A stretch of 64,000 nucleotides of DNA from Ophiura sarsii. Its lineage: Eukaryota; Echinodermata; Ophiuroidea; Amphilepidida; Ophiuridae. A model generated the notes under the pieces. That model saw nothing but the letters and a program-made list of their open reading frames with translations. It had not been told where the DNA came from and made no database searches. The stretch spans positions 24,682,234-24,746,233 of the forward strand of contig CM069456.1 of assembly GCA_035610835.1 (NCBI GenBank). The letters are read 5' to 3'. Positions 15,001-26,340 of this stretch are shown piece after piece. Position numbers and translations under genes: made by a program. How positions within the stretch are numbered: position 1 is the first letter of the stretch; each line of letters opens with the position of its first letter.

Positions 15001-18000
15001 AGCCCATTTTCTCGCTTATAAAGCGACTGGAATTTTCAATTTGACATTTTCCTTAAATTTCATGATATATTTGATAATTTAATCAAAACAAATATATATG
15101 GTATCCCCGAAAGTTCTGAGAAACAAGACCCCAAAGTTGGACAATTGATGTAGCGCCCTCATTTATCAGAAAAAGTTGAGAAATGTTGCCAGATCATTTA
15201 CAATCAAAATACATCCAAAAAACCTACAAAATGCATTGAAAAGATGTCTTTTTCCACTGTGGTATTAGGTAGTAGTCCTAAAATCAGGATTAAACTACAA
15301 CTTTAGTCATTTGGGAGCAATAGGTACCATTTCTGATTAATTCTATAATCAATGGGCCACAGGATGAAAGCTAAGAAAAAACTTTTGATTGTCGTCTCTA
15401 CAAGGACTGAAATTATTTACTGGCGTGGAATCTAAAGGGACAATTGTTTTAATTGTTATTGTTTTTACTTTCAATTTCAATCCTCATAATGATATAAAAA
15501 CTATTCTTTTGCAAAAACAATGAGCTACACATGATTTTTTTACCATTTCAAATCAGAGCCAATCTTGGCCTACCCCTTAAACATGTACTATCTACTGAAG
15601 ACAGCAAATTGTCAAAATATAACCTGGGCTTTTTGGGTCACACCAATTAATATTTTAGGACTGAATGTGGAAAGAAGAAGTAACAGTGTCCATTTTAGTC
15701 ATTATAATGTTAATTTACATCTTTTCACCTGCTTTTGTAATTTTTACAGCAAAGTGGAGAACTGTGTTAGTTTAGTGTGAAATACCATGAAATATGATTA
15801 GGTTGGATATTTGGCCTGCCCTACATGCAAATTATGCTGAATCACATAAAACCTGATCATGTGAATTGATCTATCTAATCAATGTATTTTTTAAACACTT
15901 TTTGATCATAGATACTGAAACCCTCTAGACCCCTTAATTTTAAAAACTTTTTTTTTTTTTTTATACATTGGGGGGGGGGGGGGGGGGGGGGCATGATGAT
16001 TTGATCGGGGATAATTTATGACTGGCAAATGAATCTATTAGATGTAGCAATTGAAAATATGTCCCCAATTTGCACACATAACACTAATTTAGGCTAGAAT
16101 TCAAAGTAAGCTTCAAAATGCAATAGCTAGGCAATGTATCCTTCCCACACTGTTGAATTTTGAAGCTTTATCAATTCAACTAGCCGATATTGTATGCCTT
16201 GATTCAGCACAAAACTAACCTGAGTCATTAAATAGCTGCTTCAAGGTAGACTGGACCTCCGGTCTCTGGCATAGCCTAGGGATCTAGACTAATCTTTTTA
16301 AGACTGATTTCAACATAAAAAAGACACCACCTTAATCTTAATTTCACTTTCCACCAACTCTCAGATTGACCTTGTTTGCAAGGCGAGTATACTTCAAGGC
16401 AGCTATTTATTATAATTTGAGCTTCTAATATGACCGTAACATAGTAGGTGAATGGCATGATGTAGTAAGCTTATCAATGATTTCACTTTTTTTACACTGT
16501 TGCCGATGATGACAAGACTGTCGAATTCGGTGAGCTATTTTTTCATCGAGTAATTTGCCTGTATAATTTGCTTATGAAATCGAATATTTTGCCCTATCTT
16601 ACCATTGTTTAGTAGTGGAAATGTCAAATTGAACCCGATCGCAGTGAATTTCAAGCAAATTGAACTTTTGTGGTAGAAGACTCATTCAAAATATCATCAA
16701 AACAGCCGATATTAAGCAGGCGATATCATAACACTCCAGCAAAGACCAGTATCTTCAGAATTCACACCACCAAATGGTTTCCCTATGCGTTTACATGTAA
16801 AATGGTAGTTACAAAAAGCCCATTTTCTCGCTTATAAAGCGACTGGAATTTTCAATTTGACATTTTCCTTAAATTTCATGATATATTTGATAATTTAATC
16901 AAAACAAATATATATGGTATCCCCGAAAGTTCTGAGAAACAAGACCCCAAAGTTGGACAATTGATGTAGCGCCCTCATTTATCAGAAAAAGTTGAGAAAT
17001 GTTGCCAGATCATTTACAATCAAAATACATCCAAAAAACCTACAAAATGCATTGAAAAGATGTCTTTTTCCACTGTGGTATTAGGTAGTAGTCCTAAAAT
17101 CAGGATTAAACTACAACTTTAGTCATTTGGGAGCAATAGGTACCATTTCTGATTAATTCTATAATCAATGGGCCACAGGATGAAAGCTAAGAAAAAACTT
17201 TTGATTGTCGTCTCTACAAGGACTGAAATTATTTACTGGCGTGGAATCTAAAGGGACAATTGTTTTAATTGTTATTGTTTTTACTTTCAATTTCAATCCT
17301 CATAATGATATAAAAACTATTCTTTTGCAAAAACAATGAGCTACACATGATTTTTTTACCATTTCAAATCAGAGCCAATCTTGGCCTACCCCTTAAACAT
17401 GTACTATCTACTGAAGACAGCAAATTGTCAAAATATAACCTGGGCTTTTTGGGTCACACCAATTAATATTTTAGGACTGAATGTGGAAAGAAGAAGTAAC
17501 AGTGTCCATTTTAGTCATTATAATGTTAATTTACATCTTTTCACCTGCTTTTGTAATTTTTACAGCAAAGTGGAGAACTGTGTTAGTTTAGTGTGAAATA
17601 CCATGAAATATGATTAGGTTGGATATTTGGCCTGCCCTACATGCAAATTATGCTGAATCACATAAAACCTGATCATGTGAATTGATCTATCTAATCAATG
17701 TATTTTTTAAACACTTTTTGATCATAGATACTGAAACCCTCTAGACCCCTTAATTTTAAAAACTTTTTTTTTTTTTTTATACATTGGGGGGGGGGGGGGG
17801 GGGGGGGGCATGATGATTTGATCGGGGATAATTTATGACTGGCAAATGAATCTATTAGATGTAGCAATTGAAAATATGTCCCCAATTTGCACACATAACA
17901 CTAATTTAGGCTAGAATTCAAAGTAAGCTTCAAAATGCAATAGCTAGGCAATGTATCCTTCCCACACTGTTGAATTTTGAAGCTTTATCAATTCAACTAG

Positions 18001-20878
18001 CCGATATTGTATGCCTTGATTCAGCACAAAACTAACCTGAGTCATTAAATAGCTGCTTCAAGGTAGACTGGACCTCCGGTCTCTGGCATAGCCTAGGGAT
18101 CTAGACTAATCTTTTTAAGACTGATTTCAACATAAAAAAGACACCACCTTAATCTTAATTTCACTTTCCACCAACTCTCAGATTGACCTTGTTTGCAAGG
18201 CGAGTATACTTCAAGGCAGCTATTTATTATAATTTGAGCTTCTAATATGACCGTAACATAGTAGGTGAATGGCATGATGTAGTAAGCTTATCAATGATTT
18301 CACTTTTTTTACACTGTTGCCGATGATGACAAGACTGTCGAATTCGGTGAGCTATTTTTTCATCGAGTAATTTGCCTGTATAATTTGCTTATGAAATCGA
18401 ATATTTTGCCCTATCTTACCATTGTTTAGTAGTGGAAATGTCAAATTGAACCCGATCGCAGTGAATTTCAAGCAAATTGAACTTTTGTGGTAGAAGACTC
18501 ATTCAAAATATCATCAAAACAGCCGATATTAAGCAGGCGATATCATAACACTCCAGCAAAGACCAGTATCTTCAGAATTCACACCACCAAATGGTTTCCC
18601 TATGCGTTTACATGTAAAATGGTAGTTACAAAAAGCCCATTTTCTCGCTTATAAAGCGACTGGAATTTTCAATTTGACATTTTCCTTAAATTTCATGATA
18701 TATTTGATAATTTAATCAAAACAAATATATATGGTATCCCCGAAAGTTCTGAGAAACAAGACCCCAAAGTTGGACAATTGATGTAGCGCCCTCATTTATC
18801 AGAAAAAGTTGAGAAATGTTGCCAGATCATTTACAATCAAAATACATCCAAAAAACCTACAAAATGCATTGAAAAGATGTCTTTTTCCACTGTGGTATTA
18901 GGTAGTAGTCCTAAAATCAGGATTAAACTACAACTTTAGTCATTTGGGAGCAATAGGTACCATTTCTGATTAATTCTATAATCAATGGGCCACAGGATGA
19001 AAGCTAAGAAAAAACTTTTGATTGTCGTCTCTACAAGGACTGAAATTATTTACTGGCGTGGAATCTAAAGGGACAATTGTTTTAATTGTTATTGTTTTTA
19101 CTTTCAATTTCAATCCTCATAATGATATAAAAACTATTCTTTTGCAAAAACAATGAGCTACACATGATTTTTTTACCATTTCAAATCAGAGCCAATCTTG
19201 GCCTACCCCTTAAACATGTACTATCTACTGAAGACAGCAAATTGTCAAAATATAACCTGGGCTTTTTGGGTCACACCAATTAATATTTTAGGACTGAATG
19301 TGGAAAGAAGAAGTAACAGTGTCCATTTTAGTCATTATAATGTTAATTTACATCTTTTCACCTGCTTTTGTAATTTTTACAGCAAAGTGGAGCACTGTGT
19401 TAGTTTAGTGTGAAATACCATGAAATATGATTAGGTTGGATATTTGGCCTGCCCTACATGCAAATTATGCTGAATCACATAAAACCTGATCATGTGAATT
19501 GATCTAATCAATGTATTTTTTAAACACTTTTTGATCATAGATACTGAAACCCTCTAGACCCCTTAATTTTAAAAACTTCTTCTTCTTTTTTATACATTGG
19601 GGGGGGGGGGGGGGGGGGGGCATGATGATTTGATCAGGGGATAATTTATGACTGGCAAATGAATCTATTAGATGTAGCAATTGAAAATATGTCCCCAATT
19701 TGCACACATAACACTAATTTAGGCTAGAATTCAAAGTAAGCTTCAAAATGCAATAGCTAGGCAATGTATCCTTCCCACACTGTTGAATTTTGAAGCTTTA
19801 TCAATTCAACTAGCTGATATTGTATGCCTTGATTCAGCACAAAACTAACCTGAGTCATTAAATAGCTGCTTCAAGGTAGACTGGACCTCCGGTCTCTGGC
19901 ATAGCCTAGGGATCTAGACTAATCTTTTTAAGACTGATTTCAACATAAAAAAGACACCACCTTAATCTTAATTTCACTTTCCACCAACTCTTAGATTGAC
20001 CTTGTTTGCAAGGCGAGTATACTTCAAGGCAGCTATTTATTATAATTTGAGCTTCTAATATGACCGTAACATAGTAGGTGAATGGCATGATGTAGTAAGC
20101 TTATCAATGATTTCACTTTTTTTACACTGTTGCCGATGATGACAAGACTGTCGAATTCGGTGAGCTATTTTTTCATCGAGTAATTTGCCTGTATAATTTG
20201 CTTATGAAATCGAATATTTTGCCCTATCTTACCATTGTTTAGTAGTGGAAATGTCAAATTGAACCCGATCGCAGTGAATTTCAAGCAAATTGAACTTTTG
20301 TGGTAGAAGACTCATTCAAAATATCATCAAAACAGCCGATATTAAGCAGGCGATATCATAACACTCCAGCAAAGACCAGTATCTTCAGAATTCACACCAC
20401 CAAATGGTTTCCCTATGCGTTTACATGTAAAATGGTAGTTACAAAAAGCCCATTTTCTCGCTTATAAAGCGACTGGAATTTTCAATTTGACATTTTCCTT
20501 AAATTTCATGATATATTTGATCATTTAATCAAAACAAATATATATGGTATCCCCGAAAGTTCTGAGAAACAAGACCCCAAAGTTGGACAATTGATGTAGC
20601 GCCCTCATTTATCAGAAAAAGTTGAGAAATGTTGCCAGATCATTTACAATCAAAATACATCCAAAAAACCTACAAAATGCATTGAAAAGATGTCTTTTTC
20701 CACTGTGGTATTAGGTAGTAGTCCTAAAATCAGGATTAAACTACAACTTTAGTCATTTGGGAGCAATAGGTACCATTTCTGATCAATTCTATAATCAATG
20801 GGCCACAGGATGAAAGCTAAGAGAAAACTTTTGATTGTCGTCTCTACAAGGACTGAAATTATTTACTGGCGTGGAATC
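1..20878. repeat. 1.81-kb tandem satellite, 11 full units plus a partial twelfth
   Basis: Taking the phase of the first window base, units start at 1, 1809, 3621, 5436, 7253, 9058, 10874, 12690, 14509, 16325, 18142 and 19955. Their lengths are 1805 to 1819 bp, and the twelfth stops at about 20878. Units are nearly identical; most length change is in a poly-G run of 17 to 25 bases near unit position 1460. Linked differences define type A (CTCTCAG, GATAATTT, CCACTGTGG on the left; GAGCACTG, CTTCTTCTT, AGCTGAT on the right) and type B (CTCTTAG, GATCATTT, CCACCGTGG; GAGAACTG, poly-T, AGCCGAT). Order is A B A B A B C C C C A then a B-like stub. The array probably continues left of the window. The longest open frames are 60 to 71 codons, repeat in every unit and look non-coding. 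Confidence 0.97.
10874..18141. repeat. Four chimeric (type C) satellite units
   Basis: Units 7 to 10 carry the left-half markers of type A (CTCTCAG, GATAATTT, CCACTGTGG) and the right-half markers of type B (GAGAACTG, GATCTATCTAATC, pure poly-T, AGCCGAT). The switch lies between about unit positions 750 and 1250. This is the product expected from an unequal exchange inside one A-B dimer, followed by amplification of the recombinant. Assembly collapse or expansion in the array is an alternative for the copy count, less so for the chimaera itself. Confidence 0.85.
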
Positions 20879-21609
20879 TGTATGTAACATTGTAATTGCT
20901 GCTGCATGTGTTTAAAAAACAAATTGGCTGGTTCCCAGTACGCGACAGTTATCCTTCTACAACCAAAACTTTAATAAAGTTATGTCTCGAAATATTAGCT
21001 TTTCTGGAAGATTCCAGTAACCTTTTCAAAACATGCGCCGAGTTCTAGGTATTAATGAGTATTGGAAGTCCCTGGCATAATAACTATACGTGCTGAGATT
21101 TTAAAAAATAATGTAAAACTAATGATTTGTTGGAGATGATTTTCGCAAGTAAGGATATCCCATGGCGTTACACGGCGATAATGAGCTCATGAATATATAA
21201 TGAGTCAAATGTCTATGGGATTTCACTGTGTAGCTTCAGACTTGTCTCAATTTATAGGGTTTTGTCGAAAATCTGATGAACATAACATACAACAAATATG
21301 AATTTATGAAGAAGAACTATATAATGCAGACATAGAATGTCATTACTAGTGAAAATCATCAATGGTTTGTTCATAGAAGATGGAATTTCTAGGATATATT
21401 CACTGCGGTAATACTTATGAGTGCCAGTGTATGTGAGATACTATCACATTATATCAAATCAATATCATATCAATCAGAGGCACTGTCAGAAAGCTGGTAG
21501 TGCTCATGGGGTTAATAAGACTGTATTTATTGATGCACATGCATGTTGAATAGAAAACATTGATAGGCCTGTGTGAGAAAGACATAATCAGTGTTTAGTT
21601 TGGCTACAA
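20879..21609. other. Intergenic sequence, nothing recognised
   Basis: AT-rich single-copy-looking sequence between the satellite edge and the first foldback element. I see no open frame, RNA gene or repeat that I can support. Confidence 0.6.
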
Positions 21610-21611
21610 TA

Positions 21612-23050
21612 CAGGGTGTCTCAAAAAAAACCGTGCACATGTTTACCCAACTCATTGACCATGAACTTCTAGAATTTGGTGTAACAATTGTATACATTTT
21701 GATAGACTAAACGCTTAGCTTTCATATGTCGTTTATTTCATCTGATTTGGTTTTGTCAATCTTGAGATATGACCAATTAACTAAAGCTACCTAAAATCGA
21801 CTTTGTGCCACTTTACAGTTTGCAATGAATAGAAAGGGTTACTCCAGGGAGGAGGGGTGTGGGAGGGTTGTTACTACCCCCTAAAAAAATCCAATTCGAA
21901 ATGCAGAGTATGCTTATTTGGGTACCATGGTATAGCTAGAGGTTCCCTCTATCCATACATACCAAAACAAGTACAAACATCCCACGCATGACGTCACATT
22001 GACCCCCGTCACCAAACATGACCGACCTCAAAATCCCGCCGTATTCGCTGGGTATGTGAGACAGTGAAATACAGGCCAAAATAGGAATCTTCGCTAAAAA
22101 AGTTCCAAATATCGGAATTTCACCCGTTTTTTTGCTTTATAAGTGAGGGAAATGGTGCTCTTAACATAGGCCCATGCTATAATATTCAGGACCATACAAT
22201 TAAAATCTTTTTTTCTTCAAAATGGCGATTTAAAAAAATTGTAAGGTGGCAAACACCCTTCCCTCTACTTTCGGACTTTGACGGCTTACTCTACCCCCGG
22301 GTAAGGTAACACCATCAATTTGTTTTCGTAAAAATGACGATCACCTATACGCCCTAGGTCACTGTTCTTTGCGTTTTAGCGCAATCGGTGACCACCCTCC
22401 CTTACGAGGACGAAGATTTTATTGTTTATGTCTAAAGCATTCTTCTGTAAAAGTGGCACAAAGTTGATTTTAGGTAGCTTTATTTAAAGGGACATTAAGT
22501 GGTGTTGAAAAGTTTAAATGTTTAAAAATTTTCTTCAGAATTCAAGATGAACATTAAAAATCGCCATTATTGTTGTTTCTACTAACAAAAAACACAGCAA
22601 AACTAGATTAAAACAATATCATCGCTATTTATTGAAAAACGCCCTCTATGCAAATATGGTTCGCGTTATGTATCACGCGTACTGCAGGGGGATACTGTCG
22701 GATGTAAAATGCTGGTCCCGTTTTTTGAATCGACGTTTTCTTGTACAAAGAGAGCTGATTTTTCTTAATCCTTATAGGTGTAAGTTCATACATGTAATAC
22801 AATTATAAAAATAAACTAATCTCAGTTTTTATCATAATTGAGGGCGCTGCCTCCAACACATCTCTTAGTGTCCCTTTAATTGATCATATCTCAGGATTAA
22901 AAAAAAACCAAATTAGATGAAATTAACTGTTTAGTCTATCAAAATGTACACAATTGTTACACCAAATTCTAGAAGTTCAAGGGGGATGTACGCGCGTTGA
23001 ACGCGTAGGTATCAAAAAACGGGAAAAGGGTATGTTTTGAGAGACTCCAA
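21612..23050. mobile_element. Foldback TIR element, TACAGGGTGTC-type ends
   Basis: The left arm (21612-21821) begins CAGGGTGTCTCAAAAAAAAC after a TA. It is matched as a reverse complement by 22445-23050, which includes TAGAAGTTCAAGG, GATCATATCTCAGGATT and GTGGCACAAAGTTGATTTTA. The right tip, TTTTGAGAGACTCC, is more decayed. About 620 bp of unrelated sequence separates the arms and has no transposase frame, so this is non-autonomous. TA-flanked ends of this kind suggest the Tc1/mariner (IS630) superfamily. A second copy lies at 32621-35979. The right arm is interrupted by a TTAA-flanked insertion. Confidence 0.8.
22488..22875. mobile_element. TTAA-flanked MITE nested in the foldback arm
   Basis: Ends AGGGACATTAAG and CTTAGTGTCCCT are inverted repeats, and TTAA stands on both sides (22484-22487 and 22876-22879). 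The intact opposite arm of the host element shows the empty site (GCTTTAGTTAATTG in reverse complement), which fixes the insertion point. TTAA duplications are typical of piggyBac and Kolobok elements. A diverged relative in the opposite orientation is at about 42913-43378. No coding capacity. Confidence 0.8.
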
Positions 23051-24690
23051 TATATGTGTTTAGGGTAATTGTTCAAGATATAAAAGGAACATAAAAATCC
23101 CCCTGAAAATCAAAGCGAAAAAATCCCCAAAGTTTTGATTTTTTTTTTTTAAGTGTTATGGGCTGCCATTTGTGTAAAGTCGGGGACCTGGTTGGGGACA
23201 TTAATTGACATAGGTGCAGTTTGATAATTTACTTAAACATTGTAGGGAAATAAAACACATGAAAATGTTAATTTAGAACATAAAGAGTTGTTACATGTAT
23301 GTACTTATTGATGGTCTGTAGGGTATGATAACAAAATGTTTAAATACTTGTTTAGGGAATGAAAAATTGCTGAATACTTGTCTAGGGTGGCTATATTTTT
23401 AAATACTTGTTTGAATAATAGAAAAATACTTGTTTAGGGTATCTGTGACGCATGAGAGAAATACTTTTTAGGGTCCATTTTCAGAGGGCATACGTGAGCA
23501 TGATATCCACCTTCGTATACAAGTGGCCCCCCGGTCATGGTGCCCTGAAACTGAAGAGACGACCGGTTGTGCAATGCTTCATTGTCTCCATACAAAGTTG
23601 TACACCTAACCATCAAGATAGATATCTGAATTGCACTCTGCAATCGCCCTTCCCCAAATCCATGCACGTAAGTTCAACTCAAATAATCAACCAAGCACAT
23701 GCAACCTCATAATTAGACTGAAGTGCACTGGGATGAAACAGTATTGGGGTAAAACGGTAATGGGATGAAACGATATCCACAAATGTTGGGGTGAAACGAT
23801 AATGGGGTGAAACAACTTTAATTCAAAGAGCTATCTCAGCTAAAGTTCAGTCAGTTCCAAATTGGCGAAACCTTTATAGCGGATGTTTTTAGAACAAGCT
23901 GTTCTTTTTTAAATTATTAGCACTGATGATTGAGTGAGGATCCGTTGTTGATTGCACTTTTTGGGTTGCATAGCATAACAGTGTTGATGGATGCTTTTGC
24001 AACCAAAAGATTGTCGTATATGTGACTTAGAACAGGTTTAACTGCCCCTCGTCTCTATTCATGGTGGTGCCTACCCTCATCTTAGCCATCTAAAAAGACT
24101 ACAGCTGTTCTATTGTTCAAAGTATTCCACTGATACTTTGCTCATGTGTTAATTATTTGTTTAGCTTTCAAATGATACCAAATTTATAACATGCTCTATC
24201 TTTTGTTTGAGAATGATTCTGAAAAAAACCCAACTGACCATGCATAAAAATGTGGCGCTGCCACCATTTTTGGTGTTCGGTTCAAATCACATGGCCAAAT
24301 GAGTTTTAACAGATGGGATTTTCGTATGGGAAGGTGAATCATTGTTATCAGTCTCCTTGACCAGGGCAGATTTATGTTGCATGACAATAGTGTTCTGTAA
24401 AATGATGATGATGATCGGCTTCCCATCTGAAAAAGACCCACAAATATTAGGTGACCTCCCAGAAAACATTTGTTCTTGTATAATGTAGTAATGAGAGAAG
24501 TTAAAACATAGGTGAAGATTCGCCATAGATTCACCTGTCAAAAATATAAATTATTCAAGATTCACCACATCAAAAATAACTAGACAAGTATTAGGCATCT
24601 ACTTCTTGATGTTACTTAAGGAGGGCATGTCCAAGATTCACACTGACCTGCATACTAGTAACGGTTTCTCTTTATTATATTTTTTTGCAG
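23051..24690. other. Intergenic sequence upstream of the FASTK-family gene
   Basis: No supported gene. Overlapping open frames of 77 to 112 codons on both strands around 23434-23712 and 24196-24541 show no motif I recognise. The region must contain, or lie downstream of, the promoter and first non-coding exon of the gene that follows, but I cannot place them. A polypyrimidine tract ending TTTTTTGCAG at 24690 is a good splice acceptor. Confidence 0.5.
23728..23815 (+). repeat. Short degenerate minisatellite TGGGGTGAAACGATAA
   Basis: About four imperfect copies of a 16- to 19-base motif (TGGGATGAAACAGTAT, TGGGGTAAAACGGTAA, TGGGATGAAACGATAT, then TGGGGTGAAACGATAA after a 10-base gap). Nothing suggests coding or RNA function. 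Confidence 0.6.
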
Positions 24691-24752
24691 GATTTACCAA
24701 GTGCTGTCTGCTGGAATCTAAAAGGTATTTAGTTTGCACATATGAGTGAGCC
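24691..24752 (+). other. Inferred 5' UTR part of FASTK-family exon
   Basis: TTTTTTGCAG at 24681-24690 reads as a splice acceptor, so transcript sequence probably starts at 24691 and an upstream non-coding exon exists. An upstream ATG at 24742 in a weak context (C at -3) opens a 46-codon frame ending TAA at 24882, out of frame with and overlapping the main start at 24753 (G at -3). This could lower translation of the main protein. Confidence 0.45.
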
Positions 24753-26340
24753 ATGCATAGATTGTCTCACTACATCAGGCCTACTAGGGCAAGGGCATCT
24801 GCATGCAGTAGTCAGCACAAGACTGCAAGACATATCTCACAATCCAGCAACGAACAAAGAACAATATCAGATGCGTGGTTAATGAATCCATATCTTAGTT
24901 TTAAGCAGTTGAGGAGTATAACCTTATTTGGCAATTCCAAGCAACCAATCCTTAATAAGATGACCATATTTGGTAATTCGAACCATCTGTCCCAGATAAG
25001 TATGTCCAAATATGGGTGTTCACCAAGATACATGTCTCAAATGCCTTGGCATCAACCCCGTGGTAATCATGAGGTTCCAAAGCAGTCGCCAGTGTCTGTG
25101 GAAGTAACTGCTGATGAGACTGTCTTAGCTTTGTTAGATCAAATCTATGAGGCAAACTCTGCACAAGGAATCCTGGATGTTTATGATCAATGGAAAGACA
25201 AGTTTAATGAAGTACATTCAGCTAGAGCTCTATGGTGTCTTAGCGACGTCTGTGGAAGAGACCATTACAACGATGCACTGCCTAACACTGACGCTACAGC
25301 CCTTGTAAAAGTGTCTGGAAGTGATATCGTCCAGATGCGAGGGTTTAGAGAATTAAGCAACACGGCGTTAAGAGATTCCATACACATGGATAACAAGATG
25401 TTTATATTTAGTCTTGAAGCCATTTGTAAACTTGACATTCCTCCCAGTAGCATCTTGGTGCAGACTTTACTTGAGCAGTCCAAGTCTAGACTAAACACTT
25501 TTGACTGTAATAGCCTTGCTCACTTTACCTATGTGCTAAACAGTCTGCTCCCGCCTACCCCAATAGTGATTGCCCTACTCGACGGGGTATCATTAAGACT
25601 ACCTGATGTAATAGAGGGCGCTACCCAGATATTGGAAGTCGTAAATTTCATGAAAGCTATCGGTAAAAGGTTACCCAAACTGCAGCAAGAGAAACTGGTT
25701 AACATGTGGTATGCCATTGCGAGCGTCCAAGATAATACCGTTGATAGCATGATACAAGCTCTAAAGGGTCTAGTGGGCATGGGATGTAACACAAGACAGT
25801 GCTGTGACTTGGCCTCAGCATATCTGAAAGACAACATCAACGATGTCCGGCAGGAAGATATGGTCGGTATCATGGTCACGTTGAGTCAATTGCGGTATCA
25901 CAACGAGGAGTTTTATGAACTGATCGGAGATCGTGTTGCAGATTATCTAAACGACGTTCCCTTGGTTGACAGTGACAGTGTGTGGTCCATAAACCAGCTG
26001 GCCCACATGTGTCGGGTGTATGCCAGATTCAGACACCTTCATCCACGCCTTCTCAACACCATAGCTCATGCAGTAACACATCCTCTGGTTAAGGATTACA
26101 CAATGCAAGATTTTGCCTTCATCCTGCAGCCGTTTGCAGTGATGTGTTACACACCACAGAATAATGATACTTTTCTCAGTACAATTACCAAGCTGTGTAA
26201 TTCAACCATTTTTAACGAGGAGAAACGGTGGGTAGTGGTTGAAATGGCAACAAATTTGGCTTTGTGCGGCAGATATCCGAGCAATATGGTGGCTTATATC
26301 GTAGAGCAACTGCCACATGTGTCGCTGGAAAAACAAAAAA
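24753..26340 (+). CDS. FASTKD coding exon 1 (529 codons plus 1 base)
   Basis: Holds the presequence and most of the helical repeat region. It ends at AAAAAA/GTAAGTC, a strong donor, in phase 1. The frame stays open 85 codons into the intron, to 26597. That tail loses the family pattern, so the open frame overstates the exon. Confidence 0.85.

Noticed and set aside
21274..21300. Possible hammerhead core CTGATGA
   Set aside because: No downstream stem and GAAA core where required; an isolated seven-base match.
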